A stretch of 64,000 nucleotides of DNA from assembly GCA_050951725.1 (NCBI GenBank), contig JBMNJO010000024.1, positions 186,001 through 250,000 on the forward strand. The letters run 5' to 3'. This document shows, piece after piece, positions 8,449 to 16,255 of this stretch. The position numbers and the translations under genes were made by a program. Within the stretch, counting starts at the first letter, position 1; each line of letters begins with the position of its first letter. The notes under the pieces are model-generated. The model ran no database searches. It saw only the letters and a program-made list of their open reading frames with translations, and was not told where the DNA came from. The DNA comes from DTU052 sp050951725. Its GTDB lineage: Bacteria; Bacillota; Syntrophomonadia; Syntrophomonadales; DTU052.

Positions 8449-9744
8449 TTACCACATCTGAAGCCGCCGGGCTTCGCTGCGCAGGTAATCCCGGAAATCG
8501 GGATGGGCAACTCTGATCAGCTCGTTCACCCTCTCCCTGATGTTGCACCCGCGCAGACATGCTACCCCGTATTCAGTAATCACATAGTCCACATCTACCC
8601 GCGAGGTAGTCACGATAGTACCTGGCTCAAAGAATGGTACTATGCGTGAAACCGTGTCCCCCTGGGTGGTAGAGGTGAAGGCCAGAATGGATTTACCCCC
8701 CGGTGAGTTGGTAGCACCATGGACGAATTCCCGGTGACCACCGGTTCCGCTGAAGAGACGAGGTCCGATCGATTCGGCACAGCACTGTCCGGTTAGATCC
8801 ATCTGCAGGGCTGAATTGATGGAGACCATCTTGTGGTTTTGGGCGATGATGGCCGGATCATTCAGAACGCTCGCCCGCAGAAACTCTACCGCCAGGTTGT
8901 CATCCAGAAAATCGTACAGCCTTCTGGTCCCCAGGGCAATATCAGTCACAAATTTGTCCTTCCACAGGCTTTTCTTACGGTTGGTTATCGCTCCAGACTC
9001 CCATAATTCCAGGATGGGATCGGAGAACAGTTCAGAATGCACCCCCAGATCCTTCTTTTGCCTCATGCTGTGCGCTATAGCTCCTGGTATTGTGCCGTAT
9101 CCAAATTGAATGGTAGAGCCGTCCTCTATGAGATCAGCCGCATAGCCCCCGATAACATAATCCTTTTCATTCGGTATGACAGGCGGGTATTCGGGCAGCT
9201 CATGGTCTACCTCAATCAGGTAATCAATTTCCGAGATGTGAACGTTGGTGTCTCCATGGGTACGGGGTAAACGGGGGTTAACTTCCATGATGACCAGACC
9301 GGCTTTTTCAATGAAGTCCTTTTCGTGAACGGTGCTCAGTGACAGGGAAAAGAAGCCGTGTCGATCCATGGGCGAGACCGATCCCAAAAAAATGTCGGGA
9401 AGGCGGTAGGCTATCCGTCTCCGGCTGAACTGGTGGAGTTGCAGCGGGACATACGATACCGTCTCCAGCGGATGAGCTTTGCGGGGCGCCTCGGTATAAA
9501 ACCAGCTGTCAAGGAGGAAGTGACCTTTCATTTCGGGCTTCATGAAGAAGTCGTATTGCCCCTGCAGCATAGCACTTACTACCGAGACATTTTCGACCCG
9601 GTCTTTAATTTTGTGCAGGTGGCTGAGCAGGATTGCCGGTTCACAGGCCCCCAGGGCGCAGACAATCTCCTGATTGCTTTGGATGCACCTAAGTGCCTGG
9701 TCAACACTGATCAGCTTGCTTTGGTAGAGATCCAGGCAGTTCAT
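8449..9744 (-). CDS. Acetyl-CoA hydrolase/4-hydroxybutyrate CoA-transferase family protein
   Basis: About 431 residues from the ATG at 9744, which follows GGGGGAAGAGG. It belongs to the family moving CoA between short-chain acyl-CoA and a free acid (AbfT/Cat2-type) or hydrolysing acetyl-CoA. The N-terminal domain contains FLGSVSPMDRHGFFSLSLST (the VSPMDxxGYF signature) and GDTNVHISEID. The C-terminal domain has STIQFGYGTIPGAIAHSM, followed by GVHSELFSD, whose Glu corresponds to the covalent glutamyl-CoA residue, then ESGAITNRKKS and FSGTGGHREFVHGA. Key elements are intact. The substrate pair cannot be told; in a fatty-acid-using anaerobe acetate/butyrate-type exchange is plausible. It has its own promoter. 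Confidence 0.85.
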   Translation of the reverse strand: MNCLDLYQSKLISVDQALRCIQSNQEIVCALGACEPAILLSHLHKIKDRVENVSVVSAMLQGQYDFFMKPEMKGHFLLDSWFYTEAPRKAHPLETVSYVPLQLHQFSRRRIAYRLPDIFLGSVSPMDRHGFFSLSLSTVHEKDFIEKAGLVIMEVNPRLPRTHGDTNVHISEIDYLIEVDHELPEYPPVIPNEKDYVIGGYAADLIEDGSTIQFGYGTIPGAIAHSMRQKKDLGVHSELFSDPILELWESGAITNRKKSLWKDKFVTDIALGTRRLYDFLDDNLAVEFLRASVLNDPAIIAQNHKMVSINSALQMDLTGQCCAESIGPRLFSGTGGHREFVHGATNSPGGKSILAFTSTTQGDTVSRIVPFFEPGTIVTTSRVDVDYVITEYGVACLRGCNIRERVNELIRVAHPDFRDYLRSEARRLQMW

Positions 9745-9801
9745 CCTCTTCCCCCACAATCATTGGTATCTTCGGTGTTTGGCTAATGGGCATACGAGAA
9801 T

Positions 9802-9830
9802 ATTATGGCATGGATAAATCAGCTTGACAA
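9802..9830 (-). promoter_or_regulatory. Probable sigma-A promoter of the CoA-transferase gene
   Basis: Reading the minus strand, TTGTCA (9830-9825) and CATAAT (9807-9802) are separated by 17 bp, about 60 bases before the ATG at 9744. Confidence 0.55.
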
Positions 9831-10165
9831 TGAAATATCTGACAGTAAGGTTAGGCTCCGGCTTTAATTCTCCTGCGTAAAGTTTTATTTGCAGATTTGG
9901 ATGCAAACCAAACATGTCAGGTTGAAGTTTTCGCGGGGGAATCAATTTTTGAAGAATTCGGGGTGACAAGCCGTAATGACAGGAATTGCATGAAACTTAT
10001 GCGAACCCAAAGTCGTATTAATATTAGACAGAAAACGATCAAACCGGCAATTGTTTTACAATATTTGTCGCGAGGTTGGCCGGTACCATAACGAAAGTCG
10101 TGATTTATACCACAGGCCACTACTGCTATCGTTTTTTGTTTACATCATAAAAAGGGGAATTGAGC
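9831..10165. other. Intergenic region without recognised gene
   Basis: Divergent spacer between the CoA-transferase and the deacetylase. Short frames on both strands lack ribosome sites and homology-like motifs, and I see nothing else specific. Confidence 0.4.
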
Positions 10166-11662
10166 ATGGAGCCAAATATTATAAATCCCAATGAAACTAC
10201 GGTAGTGATAAGCCCCACCCGGAGGAAATTCTATTGGCCCATTCTGGTGGTTGCTCTGCTGCTTTTAATCGGGTGGTTGGGAACGAATGCCTACGTCCGT
10301 GTTCAAACCAACCGCTTTACAAGCCTGCTCGACCAGGGCCAGTACACCCAGGCGGGTGATTTGTATCAGCAGGCAGCTGGACTCCTTCCCGGCGGGAATG
10401 ATTTCTTTAAAGACCGGTTCGAGGGTGTATTGGAGTCCAGGCTGGATGCAATGGTTGTGAACTATTTAAGTAACAAAATGGAGTATGAGGAGATAGAATC
10501 GTGCCTGAATCTGGTTGACCAGGCGGGATTGACCCCGGCCAATCTGAGGAAATGCCAGGCGCTCATTACCGCCGAAGACGCAAGCAGGTTAAGCGACGAG
10601 CGCGAGGCCATCTCCATAATAGAGAAAGCTCTGGAGGTTTACCCTGGAGATACGTTGCTTACTGCGCAGTTGACCAGGTATCAGAGCCGCGCCGCTGAAC
10701 TGGTATTATATGAGGGCCCAATAGAGCATATCTTCTTCCATCCGTTGATCGTCTATCCGGAGAAGGCCTTTGATGATGACTACAAAGCCCGGGGTTTAAA
10801 CGAGTATATGGTAACCGTCAGGGAGTTTAACCGGATCATTGATTCCCTTTATGCTAAGGGATATATGCTGATCGATACCCACGAGATATTCGAAGAACGG
10901 TCCAACGGTGACAAGACTGAGCTGGTCAGAAAGGAGCTCTGGCTCCCCAAAAACAAAAAGCCGCTCATCCTGTCAATCGATGACCTGAATTTCTATCCTT
11001 ATATGAAGGAAAACGGCATGAATCATAAGCTGGTACTCGATAGTGAAGGCAATATCGCCGCATATCTAGTGAGCCCGGAGGGGGAGGAAATCATCGCTTA
11101 TGATACTGAGATCGTAACTATTCTCGATCAGTTTGTGGCGGAACACCCGGATTTCTCGTATAAGGGGGCTAAGGGCATCATCGCTCTCACCGGCTTCAAT
11201 GGGGTTCTGGGTTACCAGACCCATGCTATCAATGATCCCGCTTATGCCACCGAAAAGGAGCAGGCACTGGCAGTTATCAAGCGCCTGAAAGAAACCGGCT
11301 GGTCGTTTGCCTCCCATGGGTATGGACATATAGATACTGCCCGGCGCAGCCTGAATGATCTGATAAAGGATACCGAGAAGTGGAAGGTTGAGGTTGAATC
11401 TTTGATTGGCCCGACTGATGTATATATCTATCCCTACGGCAGCAGAGTGCCGACCACTGATGCGCGTTTCAAGTATCTGCAGCAAAGCGGATTCAACGTC
11501 TTCTGTGCGGTAGGACCGCGTGAATACCTGAGATATAACCCGGATTCGATAGTGATGGACCGCCGCCATATGGACGGGATCGCCTTCTGGAAGCAGCCCG
11601 AAACCCTGGAAGACCTGTTTAACGTAGATGAAGTGATTGACCCTGTCAGACCGCCTTTATGA
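10166..11662 (+). CDS. Membrane-anchored polysaccharide deacetylase
   Basis: About 498 residues from the ATG at 10166, with AGGGG upstream. Residues ~22-44 form one transmembrane anchor (FYWPILVVALLLLIGWLG), so the enzyme probably faces outward. Residues ~50-190 are helical and TPR-like in spacing (LDQGQYTQAGDLYQQAAGL, AISIIEKALEVYPGD). The catalytic NodB-type half follows: LILSIDDLNFYP supplies the TFDD-like metal/base aspartates, SFASHGYGHIDTARRSL the SHxxxH motif, and DVYIYPYGSRVP the RxPYG-like region. The family removes N-acetyl groups from peptidoglycan, chitin-like or exopolysaccharide chains. The long insert between the SIDD and SHGYGH motifs is unusual. Palindromic repeats and a group II intron lie immediately downstream. 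Confidence 0.8.
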   Translation: MEPNIINPNETTVVISPTRRKFYWPILVVALLLLIGWLGTNAYVRVQTNRFTSLLDQGQYTQAGDLYQQAAGLLPGGNDFFKDRFEGVLESRLDAMVVNYLSNKMEYEEIESCLNLVDQAGLTPANLRKCQALITAEDASRLSDEREAISIIEKALEVYPGDTLLTAQLTRYQSRAAELVLYEGPIEHIFFHPLIVYPEKAFDDDYKARGLNEYMVTVREFNRIIDSLYAKGYMLIDTHEIFEERSNGDKTELVRKELWLPKNKKPLILSIDDLNFYPYMKENGMNHKLVLDSEGNIAAYLVSPEGEEIIAYDTEIVTILDQFVAEHPDFSYKGAKGIIALTGFNGVLGYQTHAINDPAYATEKEQALAVIKRLKETGWSFASHGYGHIDTARRSLNDLIKDTEKWKVEVESLIGPTDVYIYPYGSRVPTTDARFKYLQQSGFNVFCAVGPREYLRYNPDSIVMDRRHMDGIAFWKQPETLEDLFNVDEVIDPVRPPL

Positions 11663-11718
11663 TAATAAGGCCACAAATTATTATCTTCACCGGGCGGCAG
11701 ACCGGAACAGATAAGTAA

Positions 11719-11758
11719 AGTGACGAGGGGACGTTTGGCAAAACGTCCCCTCGTCACT
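11719..11758. repeat. Perfect 18-bp palindrome, GGGGAC-type
   Basis: The arms AGTGACGAGGGGACGTTT and its exact complement flank a GGCA loop. It directly precedes a second palindrome that is interrupted by the group II intron. Both share a GGGGAC/GTCCCC core with the element at 29195, suggesting a dispersed palindromic family (REP/MITE-like). Confidence 0.85.
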
Positions 11759-11760
11759 GA

Positions 11761-11780
11761 TTGCACCATGGGGACAGTCC
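11761..11780. repeat. Left half of a palindromic repeat split by the group II intron
   Basis: TTGCACCATGGGGACAGTCC matches the left arm, centre and first bases of the right arm of the palindrome at 29195. The missing right arm (CCATGATGCAA) is found directly after the intron at 13707. Confidence 0.85.
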
Positions 11781-13706
11781 GAAAGCGCCGGGATAAACCG
11801 GCATAGAGTAGGGGATGAAAGAGCCCTACGTGAAAGGAGTAGCTACACCATCACGACCCCGAGTCATGCGCGGGTAGCCGCGAGGGTACGCGTGAAGCGT
11901 TGACAGGGGGAAACGCAGGCCAGACATTGAGCTCCGAAATCACCCATCCGGGGTGCCGACCTCGTGGACTGATAGGGAAGGCAATACGGTAAGACGGCGA
12001 TAAGTGTAGCGAGTCGCATACTGACCCCGCGGAGTCGAAGAACCTGGGCATGCGTGGACACTCTATGCTCGAGAACCGGGAGATCTCAGCAGCATCCGTT
12101 GGTAGAAAAACGGCGGGTCGGTCAGGGAAGGCCTGTGGCCGTAATCCTGACATGCACGTTGCTGAGAAGTCAGACACCGGCATAGTACCAAAGAAGGAGC
12201 CGAACAAAATTGGCTAACCAATGGCGGAGGCACTGGAGGGAAGGCCGGTGACCAAGGGAAATTCTGAGGATATGGCTGCGAGCTGTACGCAGAGACAGGG
12301 GGAAGCATTGACCAAACTCAACAGAATACGCGAAGCCGCGCACAGGGACAAGAACCTTCGGTTTACCACCTTAATGCACCATATCACAACTGAACTGCTT
12401 CGGAATGCATACATGGCATTAAAACGAAATGCGGCACCCGGGATAGACGAAATGACATGGAGGCAGTACGGGAAGGAACTGGAGGCAAACCTGACAAATC
12501 TCCACCAAAGCGTCCAAAGTGGCAGATACCGAGCACAGCCCTCGAAAAGAATCTGGTTACCCAAACCGGACGGAAGGCAACGCCCAATCGGCATAGCCGC
12601 GCTAGAGGACAAAATAGTCCAACAGGCCGTAGTTTGGATACTGAACCAGATATACGAAGAGGACTTCATGGGATTCAGCTATGGATTCCGCCCAGGTCGT
12701 AGCCAACACAATGCGCTGGACGCACTATGGGTAGGAATCACAAGACGAAAGGTAAACTGGGTGTTGGATGCAGACATACGCAGCTTCTTTGATACCATTG
12801 ACCATGAATGGATGATGAAATTCATGGAGCACCGTATCGCAGACCAAAGACTGCTTCGCTTAATACGGAAATGGCTTAGAGCCGGAGTATCCGAAGATGG
12901 TCAGTGGTCAAAAACGACTGTCGGCACCCCTCAAGGGGCGGTCATATCGCCAATTTTAGCAAATATCTATCTGCATTACGTGCTCGACTTGTGGGCACAC
13001 CAATGGCGAACCAAGCATGCTGCAGGGGAAGTAATCATTGTGCGTTATGCCGATGATGTAGTCATGGGGTTTCAGCATCGAAAAGAGGCAGAACGCTTTC
13101 TCCAAGAACTGGGGGAACGCATGGCAAAATTCGGGCTGGAATTGCACAGCGAAAAGACCCGACTTATTGAGTTCGGAAGGTTCGCAGCAGAGAACAGGGC
13201 AGTACGCGGCGAAGGCAAGCCCGAAACGTTTGACTTCCTGGGTTTTACACATATCTGTGGCAGGACACGGAAAGGCGACCGCTTTACAGTACGTAGGAAA
13301 ACCATAGCCAAACGTCTGCAGGGGAAAGTAAAGGCAGTCAGGGAAGAGATCATACGCCGACGACATGACCCCATCCCCGAACAAGGAAAATGGTTACGTG
13401 CAGTAGTGCAGGGACACTTCAACTACTTCGCAGTTCCCGGCAATAAACCGGCAATTGATGCTTTTCGAACTGAAGTCATCAAGGCGTGGCTACATGCACT
13501 AAGACGCAGAAGCCAAAAAGCACGAAATCTCACGTGGGAAAGAATCAAGCGATTGGTAGCTACTTGGATTCCTTCAGCAAGAATACTTCATCCATACCCA
13601 TCCGAAAGACTTCGCGTCACTAACCCGAGGTAGGAGCCGTATGAGGTAATACCTCACGTACGGATCTGTGCGGGGGGTGTCCGGCAACGGACATCCCTAC
13701 CGCAAT
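11781..13706 (+). mobile_element. Group II intron with intron-encoded reverse transcriptase
   Basis: Ribozyme sequence (domains I-IV) occupies ~440 bases before the internal gene. Domain V is clear at 13634-13667: GAGCCG with the AGC catalytic triad, a TGAGGT/ACCTCA stem and TACGG return. Domain VI follows, with GTGTCC/GGACAT arms and a candidate bulged branch-point A at 13699 in CCCTACC, seven bases before the 3' end. Boundaries were set by rejoining the split palindrome (ends 11780, resumes 13707). The expected 5' GUGYG is not evident at 11781 (GAAAGCG), so the 5' edge could be off by a few bases or atypical. Being intronic and on the plus strand, it would splice from any through-going transcript. 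Confidence 0.85.
12221..13633 (+). CDS. Group II intron reverse transcriptase/maturase
   Basis: A 470-residue LtrA-like protein. Reverse-transcriptase blocks are seen in order: AYMALKRNAAPGIDEMTW (RT0/1), RYRAQPSKRIWLPKPDGRQRPIGI (RT2), FSYGFRPGRSQHNALDAL (RT3), WVLDADIRSFFDTIDH (RT4), TVGTPQGAVISPILANIYL, and the catalytic YADDVVMG (RT5). FLGFTH (RT7) follows, then a maturase/X domain (RAVVQGHFNYFAVPGN) and a short basic DNA-binding tail ending HPYPSERLRVTNPR. There is no C-terminal HNH endonuclease, as in several bacterial ORF classes that insert at single-stranded or hairpin targets. The frame is intact, so the intron may be active. An alternative start is the ATG at 12272, which has GAGGAT close upstream. 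Confidence 0.9.
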   Translation: MAEALEGRPVTKGNSEDMAASCTQRQGEALTKLNRIREAAHRDKNLRFTTLMHHITTELLRNAYMALKRNAAPGIDEMTWRQYGKELEANLTNLHQSVQSGRYRAQPSKRIWLPKPDGRQRPIGIAALEDKIVQQAVVWILNQIYEEDFMGFSYGFRPGRSQHNALDALWVGITRRKVNWVLDADIRSFFDTIDHEWMMKFMEHRIADQRLLRLIRKWLRAGVSEDGQWSKTTVGTPQGAVISPILANIYLHYVLDLWAHQWRTKHAAGEVIIVRYADDVVMGFQHRKEAERFLQELGERMAKFGLELHSEKTRLIEFGRFAAENRAVRGEGKPETFDFLGFTHICGRTRKGDRFTVRRKTIAKRLQGKVKAVREEIIRRRHDPIPEQGKWLRAVVQGHFNYFAVPGNKPAIDAFRTEVIKAWLHALRRRSQKARNLTWERIKRLVATWIPSARILHPYPSERLRVTNPR

Positions 13707-13718
13707 CCATGATGCAAA
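13707..13718. repeat. Right half of the intron-interrupted palindrome
   Basis: CCATGATGCAAA completes the palindrome begun at 11761 when the intron is removed, and it matches the right arm of the intact copy at 29195-29229. Confidence 0.8.
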
Positions 13719-13841
13719 AGAACCGCACCCATGCCCGCCCCCTCCCCGTGCGAAAATACCCGAATACCCTGTTCCTCGGACTGGTTTCTTGTGCATAATA
13801 TCCATAGACGAATACGGAGCGAATAGAACGGGGGCATGGAA

Positions 13842-15236
13842 ATGGAAAGGACCGTGATACGTCAGCTGGTGCGGGATACCGGCCGGTATGTGGATAAGGA
13901 GATTGAGGTCAGCGGTTGGATCAGGAGTAACCGGGACCAGAAATCATTTGGCTTTCTATCGATTAACGATGGAACCCATTTCAATACGGTGCAGGTAGTC
14001 TATGAAAGGGACTCACTCGACAATTATGAGGAAGTCGCTCGCTACCGGGTTGGTTCGGCGGTTACGGTTAAGGGGGTGCTGGTAGAGACCCCTAAAGCCA
14101 GGCAGCCCTTTGAAATAAAGGCCCAGAAGGTAAGTCTTGAAGGTGAGGCTCCCGAGGATTATCCGATCCAGCCGAAGCGGCATACCCGGGAGTTCCTGCG
14201 GGAGGTAGCACACTTAAGACCACGGACCAACCTTTTCTCGGCAGTGTTCCGGATTCGGTCACTGGCTGCCTGGGCCATCCACCAGTTTTTTCAGGAACGG
14301 GGCTTTGTCTATGTGCATACCCCCATCATCACCGCCAGCGATGCTGAGGGTGCAGGGGAGATGTTTAGGGTGAGCACCCTGGATGCGCAGAACCCGCCGC
14401 TGAATGATCAGGGGGGGGTCGATTTTGCCCGGGACTTTTTTGGCCGCAAGACCAACCTTACTGTGAGCGGGCAGTTGGAGGCCGAGGCTTTTGCCTTGGC
14501 TTTCCGGGATGTTTATACCTTTGGCCCGACTTTTAGAGCGGAGAATTCCAATACGGCGCGCCATGCGGCAGAGTTCTGGATGATCGAGCCAGAAATGGCC
14601 TTCGCTGACCTGCAGGATGATATGCGCCTGGCGGAAGCCATGGTAAAGCATGTTATTGCTTATGTTATGGAAACTGCACCGGAAGAGATGAGGTTCTGCT
14701 TTCAATTTGTCGACAAGGGCCTGGAGGAGCGTTTACTTTCCATTGTCAAGCAGGATTTTGAGCAGGTTACCTATACTCGGGCGGTGGAGATTCTCCAGGG
14801 TTCCAAAGAAAAGTTCGAATACCCGGTAGAGTGGGGCAGTGACTTGCAGACCGAGCACGAACGCTACCTGACGGAAAAGGTCTTTAATAGTCCGGTCTTT
14901 GTAACCGACTATCCCCGTGACATTAAGGCCTTCTATATGCGGCAGAATGACGACGGAAAGACGGTGGCCGCTATGGACCTGCTGGTCCCGGGGGTGGGAG
15001 AGCTGATCGGGGGCAGTCAGAGAGAGGAAAGACTTGACCGTTTGGAAAAACGGATGGAGGAGTTGGAGATAAACAGAGAGGACCTGTGGTGGTACCTGGA
15101 ACTCAGAAAACACGGCGGGGTAAAGCATGCCGGGTACGGCCTGGGGTTTGAGCGGCTTATCATGTATCTAACCGGGGTGAGCAACATCAGGGATGTGATT
15201 CCCTTCCCGAGGACCGTTAATTCCTGCGAATTTTAG
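13842..15236 (+). CDS. asnS: Asparaginyl-tRNA synthetase
   Basis: About 464 residues. The ATG at 13842 is chosen because GGGGG lies seven bases before it; the ATG at 13836 is too close. An N-terminal OB-fold anticodon-binding domain (IEVSGWIRSNRDQKSFGFLSINDG) is followed by the class II catalytic core: motif 1 near FFQERGFVYVHTPIITASDAEGAGEMF, motif 2 FGPTFRAENSNTARHAAEFWMIEPE, and motif 3 GLGFERLIMYLTGVSNIRDVIPFPRT. The AsnRS-specific end NSCEF is present, which separates it from AspRS. It charges tRNA-Asn with asparagine in the cytoplasm. The length is normal. No T-box leader is visible between the intron and the gene. Confidence 0.96.
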   Translation: MERTVIRQLVRDTGRYVDKEIEVSGWIRSNRDQKSFGFLSINDGTHFNTVQVVYERDSLDNYEEVARYRVGSAVTVKGVLVETPKARQPFEIKAQKVSLEGEAPEDYPIQPKRHTREFLREVAHLRPRTNLFSAVFRIRSLAAWAIHQFFQERGFVYVHTPIITASDAEGAGEMFRVSTLDAQNPPLNDQGGVDFARDFFGRKTNLTVSGQLEAEAFALAFRDVYTFGPTFRAENSNTARHAAEFWMIEPEMAFADLQDDMRLAEAMVKHVIAYVMETAPEEMRFCFQFVDKGLEERLLSIVKQDFEQVTYTRAVEILQGSKEKFEYPVEWGSDLQTEHERYLTEKVFNSPVFVTDYPRDIKAFYMRQNDDGKTVAAMDLLVPGVGELIGGSQREERLDRLEKRMEELEINREDLWWYLELRKHGGVKHAGYGLGFERLIMYLTGVSNIRDVIPFPRTVNSCEF

Positions 15237-15361
15237 CGGGTTGCTCCATAACGTTTAACCGGCGAAAACACCTGGCACAATTAGGTAAAAAGTGAACCGC
15301 GAAACAAAAGGTGCCTTCTGGTAAAATGACAACAGAATGATTTATCAGGAGGCGGTGAGCC

Positions 15362-16006
15362 ATGGCGGAGAGAATTCACTTTACCAAGAATTATTCCGAC
15401 CTTTGTACCAATAAAGGATTTCAATTTGAGTTTTATTGTGATCGTTGCGGGAGTGGCTATCGGACCCGATTTAAACCATCCGTATCAGGCACACTTACTG
15501 AGGTGTTGGACACGGCGGGAAGTATATTTGGAGGGATACTCAACAGAGCAGCCAACGTCGGTGAACGGATGCGCTCGGCTACCTGGGAGAAAGCCCATGA
15601 TGAGGCTTTCGTAGAGGCCATGAATGAGCTGAAGCCTGATTTTGTTCAGTGCCCGCGCTGTTTGAGCTGGGTCTGCCGAAAAGGCTGCTGGAATAACAAA
15701 AAGGGTTTGTGTAAGGAATGTGCCCCGGATATGGGAGTGGAGATGGCTGCTGCTCAGGCGAGCAGGTCGGTGGAAGAGGTTTGGGCTCACGCCGCTATGT
15801 CGGAGGAAGATAAAAAACTGGCTGCCGGAAACTGGCGGGAGAATATCCGCGCTACCTGTCCCGAATGTGAAACACCCTTACAGAGCAACGCCAAGTTTTG
15901 TCCCGAGTGTGGGGCTCAGCTGAAAGCGAAGACGGAATGCCCCGGTTGTGGGGAGAAACTTACTCCGGGTGCCAAGTTCTGCCCGGAATGCGGACAAAAG
16001 CTATAG
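15362..16006 (+). CDS. Zinc-ribbon protein, function unknown
   Basis: A 214-residue soluble protein with AGGAGG about ten bases before its ATG. Cysteine pairs suggest about four zinc-binding modules: CDRCG near residue 26; CPRC..CWNNKKGLCKEC at ~98-120; CPEC..CPECG at ~163-184; and CPGC..CPECG at ~192-211. The last two are tandem double zinc ribbons (zinc_ribbon_2 type). Between modules 1 and 2 lies a helical segment (LTEVLDTAGSIFGGILNRAANVGERM). Such proteins usually mediate protein-protein or nucleic-acid contacts; no enzymatic role is evident. It sits alone between asnS and the macroglobulin gene and has its own terminator. Confidence 0.75.
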   Translation: MAERIHFTKNYSDLCTNKGFQFEFYCDRCGSGYRTRFKPSVSGTLTEVLDTAGSIFGGILNRAANVGERMRSATWEKAHDEAFVEAMNELKPDFVQCPRCLSWVCRKGCWNNKKGLCKECAPDMGVEMAAAQASRSVEEVWAHAAMSEEDKKLAAGNWRENIRATCPECETPLQSNAKFCPECGAQLKAKTECPGCGEKLTPGAKFCPECGQKL

Positions 16007-16094
16007 CTTTGGGGAAATGATACATAGACTACCATAACTAATGGCGGCGGCAGATAAATAACTGAGTAGATGAATGCAAGTTAGTTCTTCTGGG

Positions 16095-16136
16095 ATAACC
16101 GGGGCTGATCGATTCTGATCGGCACCGGTTATTTTG
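16095..16136 (+). terminator. Terminator of the zinc-ribbon gene
   Basis: An 8-bp stem ATAACCGG/CCGGTTAT encloses a second small hairpin (two TGATC segments) and is followed by TTTT. Confidence 0.6.
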
Positions 16137-16255
16137 GCGAATTGGGGTAAGAAATGCTGCCCGTTGGCGTATTTAAGTAAAAACTGAACTGTGGCTTTTT
16201 GGACGGTTACCCCGACAGTCTGAAAAGGAATTATTACCGGGAGAGGATGGTGGCG

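Noticed and set aside
9760..10110. Short frames on both strands between the CoA-transferase and the deacetylase
   Set aside because: No ribosome sites, no domain-like patterns, and frames overlap each other on opposite strands.
13720..13841. T-box leader ahead of asnS
   Set aside because: The spacer is only ~135 bases after the intron and lacks the T-box sequence and terminator/antiterminator pair.
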